A stretch of 6,236 bases of DNA from Woronichinia sp035285405 (GTDB lineage: Bacteria > Cyanobacteriota > Cyanobacteriia > Cyanobacteriales > Microcystaceae): positions 1 through 6,236 of the forward strand of contig JAYKJI010000416.1 of the NCBI GenBank assembly GCA_035285405.1, read 5' to 3'. Positions 1 through 6,119 of the stretch are shown in pieces. Each line of letters begins with the position of its first letter. The first letter of the stretch is position 1. The translations under genes and the position numbers were made by a program. Under the pieces are notes generated by a model, which had not been told where the DNA came from, did not search any database, and saw only the letters and a program-made list of their open reading frames with translations.

Positions 1-105
1 ATGTATGAAAAAATTATTCAAGAGCTAATGCAAATTAGCCGCCATCGGTTGAAGGATTACATTCGAGGTAAAAGGGCTAAGTTGCTTGCTATGTCTGTCT
101 TCTAG
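1..105 (+). CDS. 3' end of an unidentified gene (partial, open at left edge)
   Basis: This frame is open from the first base of the window and stops at TAG 103-105, giving 34 residues. It begins MYEKIIQELMQ and ends KLLAMSVF. The first codon happens to be ATG, but no upstream sequence is available to test a start, so it is more likely the C-terminal tail of a longer protein. The other two forward frames stop within about 30 bases. The tail is basic (RHRLKDYIRGKRAK) and then hydrophobic. I do not recognise the family; a transposase C-terminus is possible but unsupported. No convincing hairpin terminator follows the stop. Confidence 0.35.
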   Translation: MYEKIIQELMQISRHRLKDYIRGKRAKLLAMSVF

Positions 106-237
106 CTCTCTTGTCGCCCCACCAGGCTATAAATAATCTGTTTGTCATTTTTGTTTTAATTTATTTTTACTAAATACTCTTTAAAATATTGATTTCCTTG
201 ATAGTTGTTGCTCTAAAAATATGTTTTCATCTGTATT

Positions 238-262
238 TAATACATCTTGATTTAATGTATTA
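238..262. repeat. 8-bp perfect inverted repeat, 9-base spacer
   Basis: The left arm TAATACAT (238-245) and right arm ATGTATTA (255-262) are exact reverse complements separated by nine bases. It could be a regulator site upstream of the Kelch promoter or a weak hairpin. It is entirely AT-rich apart from one G:C pair per arm, so chance is a real alternative. Confidence 0.35.
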
Positions 263-352
263 TCAACAGGCTTTAATTATGGCAATTATATTTCCGTTTG
301 TCACAGAGCAATAGGTTTATCATTAGTATTCTTAATAAAACTTAAAAAATGA

Positions 353-380
353 TTGCAATTCAGCTCTTAAATCCTATGAT
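353..380 (+). promoter_or_regulatory. candidate sigma70-type promoter for the Kelch gene
   Basis: TTGCAA (353-358) and TATGAT (375-380) are separated by 16 bases, resembling -35 and -10 elements with 4 of 6 and 5 of 6 consensus matches. A start point near 387 would give a 5' leader of about 67 bases. The -35 overlaps a perfect 8-bp palindrome, ATTGCAAT (352-359), which could serve as an operator. In such AT-rich DNA a chance match is possible. Confidence 0.4.
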
Positions 381-439
381 AAATTCATGCCATATTAGAG
401 AATTACAACCCATAAATAATCAAAAAACGATAAAATGAT

Positions 440-445
440 AAGGAG
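440..445 (+). promoter_or_regulatory. Shine-Dalgarno for the Kelch gene
   Basis: AAGGAG lies 8 bases before ATG 454 and 11 bases before the adjacent ATG 457. The spacing favours 454 as the start. It is the only strong ribosome binding site seen in the window. Confidence 0.75.
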
Positions 446-453
446 CTATTTCC

Positions 454-2919
454 ATGATGCGTTTACAGGCTACAGTTCTAACCATTGGCTTACTCGGAAT
501 AATTGCAGACTTACCGGCGATCGCTCAAACCAATAGCTGGATTACGATTGCTCCGATGACCTTTCCCCGAACTAGTTATACGTTAACCTCCCTAGCTAAT
601 GGACAGGTTCTTGCGACAGGAGGCTGTACGGATCTCTCCTGCGTAGTACCAACGTCAACAACGGAGATTTTTAACCCAACAACAGGACTTTGGACAGGAA
701 CAGGATTCTTAAGTAATACCCGTAATCAACATACAGCCACTCTTCTGAATGATGGCAGGGTGTTAGTGGCAGGCGGCTGTATTGCCAGTGCTCCTTGCAC
801 AGGTACTAATACCGCAGAGACCTATAATCCCAATACGGGAAGTTGGTCTTTGACCGGAAGCATGATTACGGGACGCTATGCAGCCCAGATGACTCGCCTC
901 AACAATGGTGAAGTTTTAGTAAACGGTGGCATTGGTATTTGTAATAGCTCTATTTGCAATACCTTAGCTTCTGTAGAAATCTATAATCCAACGACGGGCC
1001 AATGGCGAACAGGGGCTGCGATGCCTCAACCGAGGATTGGACATACTCTAACAACGCTCTCGGATGGTCGTGTTTTAATGACAGGAGGTTGTGTTTCGAC
1101 TGGACTGCCCTGTACAACCTTAGATGCCGCAATCTACAATCCGACAACTAACACCTGGTCAAGCACTAGTCCCATGACCTTAAAACGAACTGGAGCGACG
1201 GCGACTCTGCTGACATCAGGGAAAGTTTTGGTCAGTGGGGGTCTAGATAGTGGCGGTTTTTCTCAAAAGTCGGCGGAGATCTTTGATCCGGTAACAGGTA
1301 CTTGGCAGGCGATCACCCCAATGTCAGTTTCGCGTTATAACACCCTGGCAACTCTTCTAAAGGATGGACGGGTACTCATCGCTGGTGGGGCTAGTAATAC
1401 GACCTCGGAAATTTATGATCCTACCTCTGGCTTATGGGCATTAGTGGGATCTTTAACCACAGTTCGGGACAATGCTAAAGCGGCTTTGTTACCGAATGGA
1501 AACGTGTTGGCAGCAGGAGGAGTACAAAACAATACACCCTTAAGCAGTGCTGAAGTCTTTACGCCCGCGGCGGGGCCATTGGTAGAGGTGAAACCAACCA
1601 GTCTTGTTTTTAGCTATCAAGCGGCTCAAACAGTGAGTTCTCCCCAAATAGTCACCATTGTCAATCGTGGCGATGGGCCATTAAGTTTTACCAGCGTAGG
1701 CATCACCGGAACCGATGCCAATGTGTTTAGTTCCTCAACCACCTGTCTAGGGGTTTCTATTACTCCGGGAGGACAATGTACAGTGGCAGTTCGTTTTCAG
1801 CCCCAAGCCTATGGAATTCGCAATGCCAGCTTAAGTTTACAAAACAATGCACCGAATAGTCCTCAATTGGTTTCTTTACAAGGATTTGGCTATGTTGATG
1901 GCCCGAACAACTGGGCACCAGCCGCAAAGATGAAACAAGCTCGGCAGAACCATACGGCCACACTATTACCAACAGGAGAACTATTGGTGGTTGGGGGTAA
2001 CACTGGGGGAAGTGCGTTTTTAAATACAGTAGAGATTTATAACTATCTTACCGATCAATGGAAAGCGATCGCCCCAATGACCTTTGCCCGAAGTAACCAC
2101 ACTGCTACCCTCTTACCCCAAGGAATTGTTTTAGTGACAGGGGGCGGCTCAAATCAAGCTGAACGATATAATACAGCAACCAAAACCTGGTCTTTGGCTG
2201 GCACGATGTCGGTTAATCGCTCAAACCAGACTGCAACTCTTCTCAAAAACGGTTTGGTGTTAGTCGCCGGGGGAAGCAATACAACAACGGTGGCAGAACT
2301 CTACAATCCTCAAACCAACACCTGGAGTCCGGCAGCAGCAATGGCAGTTCAACGCAGTAAACACACGGCTTCTTTGTTATCGGATGGACGGGTTTTGGTA
2401 GCAGGTGGCGTTACGCCCCAGGGAGCAACTCTTAATAGCTCGGAGATCTATGATCCCCAGACTAACCAATGGCAGCCGGGCCCCAATCTCAGTATTGCGC
2501 GCTACGATCACACCGCGACAACGCTACCCAATGGACAAATTTTGGTCGTGGGCGGACGGGACGGGCAACAAGTTCGTCTTTCCACAGAACTATATGATCC
2601 CACTCAAAATAAATGGTTGCCTACGGGGACATTAAAGATTGGCCATGCTGACCATACGGCGAGCTTACTGCTAGACGGGACGGTTTTGGTTGCTGGTGGA
2701 ATTAATTCCTGTGAGTCTGAGTTTGGTTTCTGTTTCAACTTTCCAGTGGCTGAACGCTATAATCCTCGCACGGGTATCTGGAGTTTAACTGGCAGTCTTT
2801 TATTACCGCGTAATGCTCATACAGCCACACTCCTTCCCAATAACCAAGTCTTAATTACCGGCGGTATTAACGCTGACAGCCCCTTTGCCTTTTCTAGCAC
2901 AGAAAAGTATAAACCCTAG
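454..2919 (+). CDS. Exported double Kelch beta-propeller protein with central Ig-like (ASH-type) domain
   Basis: The 821-residue product starts with a Sec-type signal peptide: MMR, a hydrophobic core at residues 8-18, and an AIA|QT cleavage site after residue 24. Residues 26-378 hold seven Kelch blades of about 50 residues, with GG pairs at 56, 107, 158, 211, 262, 311 and 355. Each blade reads roughly R..HTATLL.dGrVLVaGG...E.YnP.tg.W. Residues 379-482 form an Ig-like domain of the ASPM-SPD-2-Hydin / choice-of-anchor D kind, with C431, C442 and the signature CTVAVRFQP. Residues 485-821 hold seven more blades, with GG at 514, 563, 606, 651, 700, 748 and 803. No catalytic residues, transmembrane anchor or sorting signal are visible, so the protein is probably periplasmic or secreted. 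Kelch propellers generally bind proteins or glycans; galactose-oxidase-type chemistry cannot be claimed. The gene converges on phoX. The fold is secure, the function unknown. Confidence 0.9.
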   Translation: MMRLQATVLTIGLLGIIADLPAIAQTNSWITIAPMTFPRTSYTLTSLANGQVLATGGCTDLSCVVPTSTTEIFNPTTGLWTGTGFLSNTRNQHTATLLNDGRVLVAGGCIASAPCTGTNTAETYNPNTGSWSLTGSMITGRYAAQMTRLNNGEVLVNGGIGICNSSICNTLASVEIYNPTTGQWRTGAAMPQPRIGHTLTTLSDGRVLMTGGCVSTGLPCTTLDAAIYNPTTNTWSSTSPMTLKRTGATATLLTSGKVLVSGGLDSGGFSQKSAEIFDPVTGTWQAITPMSVSRYNTLATLLKDGRVLIAGGASNTTSEIYDPTSGLWALVGSLTTVRDNAKAALLPNGNVLAAGGVQNNTPLSSAEVFTPAAGPLVEVKPTSLVFSYQAAQTVSSPQIVTIVNRGDGPLSFTSVGITGTDANVFSSSTTCLGVSITPGGQCTVAVRFQPQAYGIRNASLSLQNNAPNSPQLVSLQGFGYVDGPNNWAPAAKMKQARQNHTATLLPTGELLVVGGNTGGSAFLNTVEIYNYLTDQWKAIAPMTFARSNHTATLLPQGIVLVTGGGSNQAERYNTATKTWSLAGTMSVNRSNQTATLLKNGLVLVAGGSNTTTVAELYNPQTNTWSPAAAMAVQRSKHTASLLSDGRVLVAGGVTPQGATLNSSEIYDPQTNQWQPGPNLSIARYDHTATTLPNGQILVVGGRDGQQVRLSTELYDPTQNKWLPTGTLKIGHADHTASLLLDGTVLVAGGINSCESEFGFCFNFPVAERYNPRTGIWSLTGSLLLPRNAHTATLLPNNQVLITGGINADSPFAFSSTEKYKP
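517..524. repeat. HIP1 octamer (one of four)
   Basis: GCGATCGC, the highly iterated palindrome of many cyanobacterial genomes, occurs here and at 2065-2072, 4993-5000 and 6033-6040. Four copies in 6.2 kb is far above chance for an 8-mer and is the main evidence for a cyanobacterial source. This copy encodes the A-I-A of the Kelch protein's signal peptidase site. Confidence 0.9.
529..1587 (+). repeat. Kelch repeat block 1 (seven blades)
   Basis: Seven degenerate tandem units of about 150 bp encode propeller 1 (residues 26-378). The block opens with a lone outer strand, SWITIAPMTFPR, and the last blade (AEVFTPAAG) lacks its own Trp strand. The N-terminal strand therefore probably closes the ring. 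Blades 1-4 each carry a pair of cysteines in the loop after the GG. A 12-base identity, GGATGGACGGGT, is shared between 1362 here and 2382 in block 2, showing a common origin of the units. Confidence 0.85.
1906..2916 (+). repeat. Kelch repeat block 2 (seven blades)
   Basis: Seven further units encode propeller 2 (residues 485-821). The block again opens with a lone Trp strand, NNWAPAAKMKQAR, and ends at STEKYKP without one, so the same N-terminal strand closure is expected. The blades are more alike than in block 1: six of seven have His at the same place (500, 549, 637, 686, 734, 789) and the third has Gln592. The 11-base CATACAGCCAC recurs at 730 in block 1 and 2818 here. Confidence 0.85.
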
Positions 2920-2941
2920 GAGTTCTTAAAAGAAAGCTCCT
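2918..2941. terminator. possible bidirectional hairpin across both stop codons
   Basis: AGGAG (2918-2922) pairs with CTCCT (2937-2941), then TTCT (2923-2926) with AGAA (2931-2934), leaving a 4-base loop and a 2-base bulge (2935-2936). The hairpin overlaps the Kelch stop (2917-2919) and the phoX stop (2926-2928). No T-run follows on either strand, so it is not a classical intrinsic terminator. Confidence 0.25.
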
Positions 2942-5310
2942 CCTCCCTGTCGTTGAATGCCAATAACTGCCGGACGAGGTGGCCCAGAAGGATCTCCAAT
3001 TACGTTACTGGGCCAATTACTACCACGAGGAACCGTCCGATTTTGATTAAAGGTCGTTCCATCTAAGGCCAGAATTTGAATCTGACGATTTAGCAAAGTA
3101 GTATTACCAATCGGAGAATCTTCCGAAGGGTGCTGAACCGATAACAGCAGGGTATTACCAACAAAAGTGGGGCCAGTCATTTCACAGCGCACCGGGCCAT
3201 AGGCAAAAGGAATCACTTTACCCGCATCAGTTCCACTCGCTGGAATCACATACATCCAGTTATTGCCAAAGCAACCTAGGAGGTTTTCAGCATTTCCGAC
3301 GACGGTGTGATCAATGGTAGTTTGGGTCGGATTCGCGCCGGTGGAAAAGCCGTTATGCTTATCTGTTGACATATCAATAACGCCGACCAGATTCCCTTGA
3401 GAATCGAAAGCCAAATTATCCGACATGGCAAAACCAGCACCGTTGGGGGCATTGATGCCGCCACCACCCGTGGTGTTATCTTCACCGCCCTGTTTAAAAA
3501 TTTGCCAGTGAAAAGTGGTTCCACTGCCATCGCTGCTATCTTCGGTAATCTTGTAGAGTCCACCAAAATGTTGGGTGGTATTTAGATTCGCGTTGTATTT
3601 AGCGACAACAAAAATTCGAGAATCAGGATAGCCGTCACTGGAGGGGCGATTATCGGTGTAGGAGATGAAAACTTCTTGGGTGAGGGGATGAACTTCGAGA
3701 TCCTCTGGACGACCGCCGGGGGTTCCGCCTACCAAATTAGAGGCCAGATAGGCATCACACAAAATTGCTCCTTGGCTAGTATAGAAATCCGCTAAGGTTT
3801 TATTTTGATAGCCAGGTAAAGAGGTAGCTTCATTGGCAACGGTCATCTGAAAAGCTCCACCGTCAACGGTTTGACCGGCAATGCCATTGCGACGTGGAAA
3901 ATAAGTGTTGGCGTTACTACTGATTGCTCCCTGTTGAGCCAACTGTACAGAAGATAGGACGCTTGGTACATTGGGATTGGTGGGGGTTGACATCAAGAGA
4001 GGAATCCATTGTCCTGTGCCATCGGCATTGTACTTAGCAACGTACAAAGTTCCGTTCTCAAATAATTGGCTATTGTTTTTATCGGCCAGGTTAGCTCTGA
4101 TTGTGCCATTGCTCACAAATTTATAGGTATGACCACCTCGGCGATCGTCTCCCATATAGGCAATCAGCTTTTTACCGACTTCTGCTCGTAAGCCAATATT
4201 TTCATGGCGGAAACGACCTAGGGCTGTATGTTTTTTGGCTCGAACAGAGGGCGTTGCTGGATCAATTTCAACCATCCAACCGTATTTTTCTCCGACCAAG
4301 CCAAATTCCGCACCGGTCGTTCCACTGATATATCCGGTTTGAGTTCCATTGGGTTGAACCGCTTCTGTTACTCCCACAAAGAAAGTTGCATCGCCTTGGA
4401 AATTTTCTTCTCCTGATAGAACTGTTCCCCAGGGAGTTGTACCGCCAGAGCAATTATAAGCAGTACCGATAATTCGATTCCCTAAACCGTCAGTACTGAG
4501 ATTGAAAACTTGTATAGCGGCTGGGCCCGTTCCCACTAAGTAATTGTAGTTCCCTTGTTGGTGGGGAGTGGCTCCCCAGGAGATAACCGTCTTATAGGCA
4601 TCAGAACGACTAGCATTAATGGCTAGGCCAGAAAGTCCCGTCAGCCGACGATTACGAGGATCTCGCTGCACCTGATAACGTCCTTGGCGGTTTTTCTGAA
4701 TACGAACGATGGAACCACCCAGATTGTAAAGAAATTCTCCGAATAAAAGTCTTCTGTCTGTAGGAGATAGGGCTGACACACTGGTAGCTGTAGGCAGATT
4801 GAAACCAATCACCGCCGCAAAGGAGGTGGGAAAGGTGGCAAGATCGCTAGGGGTGCCAGGGGCTAACGTGGAAATCGGGAAAGAAACATATTCATGATTT
4901 ACCCAAAGTAAGCCACTATTTTCGCTATTGAGGGGGACAAAGCCTGTGTAGTCACAGTTGTAGCCAAAATAGTCGTCGGCATCAGGGAAAACGCGATCGC
5001 CCCATTGGACAATTACATAACGTTCAAATTCTGGCGGGACAACGACATCATCAGTAACACTGAAACTGCTTAGGTTTGGACTGGTTGCAGGAGGAAGCGT
5101 TTCTCCCGTTCCCACCCCTGTGGATAACCAACTGGATTTTTCTTGATAAATGTCGAGAGGATGGGGAACACGAACTGGCGTAAAAGAGGCTGTTTGGGCC
5201 GATGCGCTCGGTAATAAAGTTGAGCGTCCTCCTAATACAGACTCCAGAACGGCGACACCAGCACTACCACCTAAGAAATATAAAATTTGTCTGCGACTTA
5301 CATTAGACAT
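2926..5310 (-). CDS. phoX: PhoX-family (DUF839) Tat-exported alkaline phosphatase
   Basis: The 794-residue product opens with a twin-arginine signal (SRRQILYFL, residues 5-13), a hydrophobic stretch, and an ASA|QT cleavage site after residue 38. Conserved PhoX/DUF839 blocks follow: GLLWVNHEYV (133-142), NCSGGTTPWGTVLSGEENF (286-304), the RHE of LGRFRHE (368-370), YMGDDRRGGHTYKF (385-398), RPEDLEVHP (534-542), SDNLAFD (630-636), CEMTGP (709-714) and a PRPAVIGI tail (779-786). Known PhoX enzymes are monomeric phosphomonoesterases using an Fe-Ca cofactor; C287 is the likely counterpart of the iron-binding cysteine in Pseudomonas PhoX. They are folded and loaded with metal before Tat export and release phosphate outside the cytoplasm. 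Only one ATG is available before residue 346, so the start is firm, although no Shine-Dalgarno precedes it. The family call is strong; substrate and phosphate regulation are inferred. Confidence 0.9.
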   Translation of the reverse strand: MSNVSRRQILYFLGGSAGVAVLESVLGGRSTLLPSASAQTASFTPVRVPHPLDIYQEKSSWLSTGVGTGETLPPATSPNLSSFSVTDDVVVPPEFERYVIVQWGDRVFPDADDYFGYNCDYTGFVPLNSENSGLLWVNHEYVSFPISTLAPGTPSDLATFPTSFAAVIGFNLPTATSVSALSPTDRRLLFGEFLYNLGGSIVRIQKNRQGRYQVQRDPRNRRLTGLSGLAINASRSDAYKTVISWGATPHQQGNYNYLVGTGPAAIQVFNLSTDGLGNRIIGTAYNCSGGTTPWGTVLSGEENFQGDATFFVGVTEAVQPNGTQTGYISGTTGAEFGLVGEKYGWMVEIDPATPSVRAKKHTALGRFRHENIGLRAEVGKKLIAYMGDDRRGGHTYKFVSNGTIRANLADKNNSQLFENGTLYVAKYNADGTGQWIPLLMSTPTNPNVPSVLSSVQLAQQGAISSNANTYFPRRNGIAGQTVDGGAFQMTVANEATSLPGYQNKTLADFYTSQGAILCDAYLASNLVGGTPGGRPEDLEVHPLTQEVFISYTDNRPSSDGYPDSRIFVVAKYNANLNTTQHFGGLYKITEDSSDGSGTTFHWQIFKQGGEDNTTGGGGINAPNGAGFAMSDNLAFDSQGNLVGVIDMSTDKHNGFSTGANPTQTTIDHTVVGNAENLLGCFGNNWMYVIPASGTDAGKVIPFAYGPVRCEMTGPTFVGNTLLLSVQHPSEDSPIGNTTLLNRQIQILALDGTTFNQNRTVPRGSNWPSNVIGDPSGPPRPAVIGIQRQGGGAFF

Positions 5311-5343
5311 AAGGACTTTTTTTGATTTTTTGCTCTTGATTTT

Positions 5344-5372
5344 TCTTTAACTAAAAATGCGGTATATCTCAA
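5344..5372 (-). promoter_or_regulatory. weak candidate promoter for phoX
   Basis: Read on the minus strand, TTGAGA (5372-5367) lies 17 bases before TAAAGA (5349-5344). The -35 matches well but the -10 has only three of six consensus bases. It would place the start about 30 bases before the phoX ATG. The -35 lies inside the proximal arm of an inverted repeat, which would suit repressor or activator control. A single octamer TTTAACTA (5346-5353) fits the cyanobacterial Pho box half-site, but no properly spaced second copy is present. Confidence 0.2.
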
Positions 5373-5396
5373 CAGTTTTGAATTCTAACGTTGAGA
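5367..5396. repeat. 7-bp inverted repeat upstream of phoX
   Basis: TCTCAAC (5367-5373) and GTTGAGA (5390-5396) are exact reverse complements with 16 bases between them. Arm centres are 23 bp apart, about two helical turns, compatible with a dimeric regulator binding one face of the DNA. It lies 57-86 bases before the phoX start. Confidence 0.35.
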
Positions 5397-5564
5397 CATT
5401 AAAGAACAATCATCAGAAGATGATCCTTTGGTTAACAGTTCAATAAGGTCTAATGATGTGATGAGCAGTTCATGGTATTTTCTCTTTCTCAAGCTGTAAT
5501 GCGATATTCTGTACTGTTTTTGCGGGGTGATCGCGTCTTGAGTTCGTTCAGTAAGTTCATCCAT
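5385..5564 (-). CDS. doubtful 59-codon reading frame
   Basis: Starting at ATG 5564 (a TTG sits just upstream at 5567) and stopping at TAG 5387-5385, this frame would give MDELTERTQDAITPQK... ending SLMSQR. It lies in an otherwise gene-free spacer, so it is not a shadow of another gene. However, it has no Shine-Dalgarno, no recognisable domain, and ends inside the inverted repeat upstream of phoX. It could be a small unknown protein on the phoX strand, a gene remnant, or chance; chance is most likely. Confidence 0.15.
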   Translation of the reverse strand: MDELTERTQDAITPQKQYRISHYSLRKRKYHELLITSLDLIELLTKGSSSDDCSLMSQR

Positions 5565-5664
5565 CAAAAAATAAAGAATGGTAAAATTTGAAAACAGCGA
5601 GTGCAGTAAGTTTTTTTAGTATTGGGCTAACATAAAGGAATATTAAGAAAATAAGGGATAATTG

Positions 5665-5692
5665 TTGAAAACCTTGTATATTAAACTATTAA
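5665..5692 (+). promoter_or_regulatory. weak candidate promoter for the methyltransferase
   Basis: TTGAAA (5665-5670) and TATTAA (5687-5692) are 16 bases apart. The -10 matches four of six bases. Transcription would start near 5699, giving a leader of about 25 bases without a Shine-Dalgarno before ATG 5724. The region is so AT-rich that such matches are common. Confidence 0.2.
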
Positions 5693-5723
5693 AATCTCTG
5701 CTGAATCACTAAAATTTAGATTT

Positions 5724-6119
5724 ATGAATAATTTGAATGAATCTCGGCTTTATGCTCCTGCCACTGAGCGCAACCGTCAACCCATTCTAGACGTTTTGCA
5801 GCAAATTATACTGCCCCCAGGAAATATCCTTGAAATTGCTAGTGGTACGGGTCAACATGCCTGTTTTTTTGCGCCTCAATTTGCCCCTCGTCAATGGTTT
5901 CCGTCCGATCCCGATCCCCAAAATCGTCTCAGTATCAATAGTTGGCGACAGGATTGTCTAACCGATAATCTAGCGGAGGCTTTTGATATCAATGTTCAGC
6001 AATCCCAATGGGAACTTCCCTTTCAAGCGTCGGCGATCGCGACAGTTGTAGCCATTAACTTAATTCATATTGCACCTTGGTCGGCCTGTGAAGGATTGAT
6101 GAGAGGAGCAGGACAATAG
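5724..6119 (+). pseudogene. DUF938 SAM-dependent methyltransferase, truncated at the 3' end
   Basis: The 131-residue product begins with the DUF938 hallmark LYAPATERNRQPIL (residues 9-22). It continues with the class I SAM-binding motif LEIASGTGQHACFFA (36-50), an acidic SDPDPQ (61-66) after strand 2, and the family block NLIHIAPWSACEGLM (112-126). It stops at GAGQ, whereas family members run to about 200 residues and normally continue with a segment like LLPPGGxLxLYGP. No forward frame downstream restores that segment, so strands 5-7 and the C-terminal part are missing. The stop TAG (6117-6119) appears to arise at the junction with foreign DNA. The protein could bind SAM at best and is probably inactive. 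Its substrate is unknown even for intact members. No Shine-Dalgarno precedes the ATG. Confidence 0.8.

Larger units (their letters stand above)
106..453. other. AT-rich intergenic region upstream of the Kelch gene
   Basis: This spacer of about 350 bases has no credible gene: ATG-initiated frames at 222 and 285 run only about 10 codons. It is very rich in A+T, particularly T-runs at 145-170. It contains an 8-bp inverted repeat at 238-262, a candidate sigma70-type promoter at 353-380 and a strong Shine-Dalgarno at 440-445. TTAA-containing octamers occur several times (for example near 155, 272, 331, 341 and 366) but not with the 11-bp spacing expected of a cyanobacterial Pho box. Confidence 0.7.
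5311..5723. other. intergenic region between divergent phoX and methyltransferase genes
   Basis: About 410 bases separate the two divergent starts. The phoX-proximal part contains an inverted repeat (5367-5396), a small ATCATC/GATGAT hairpin (5409-5424) and weak promoter-like matches. The middle carries one doubtful minus-strand frame. The right part is AT-rich, with a possible methyltransferase promoter near 5665-5692. No RNA gene or mobile element is evident. Confidence 0.6.

Noticed and set aside
155..373. Several TTAA-containing octamers resembling Pho box half-sites upstream of the Kelch gene (155, 272, 331, 341, 366)
   Set aside because: None is paired at the expected 11-bp spacing (331 and 341 are 10 apart and fit the consensus poorly), and TTAA is common by chance in such AT-rich DNA.
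950..2635. Frames at 950-1147 and 1760-1972 (minus) and 2405-2635 (plus) inside the Kelch gene
   Set aside because: They are by-products of the repetitive Kelch codon pattern; the main frame carries the full repeat signature throughout.
529..2916. Galactose-oxidase-like enzyme activity for the Kelch protein
   Set aside because: The blades resemble those of galactose oxidase, but I see no Cys-Tyr cofactor pair or copper ligand arrangement, and the Ig-like domain is central rather than C-terminal.
3276..3585. Open frames on both strands inside the phosphatase gene (3276-3566 minus, 3397-3585 plus)
   Set aside because: They lie inside the strongly conserved phoX coding sequence in other frames, and show no domain or ribosome binding site.
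5409..5424. ATCATC-AGAA-GATGAT hairpin as a terminator
   Set aside because: The stem is only six AT-rich pairs and is not followed by a T-run on either strand.
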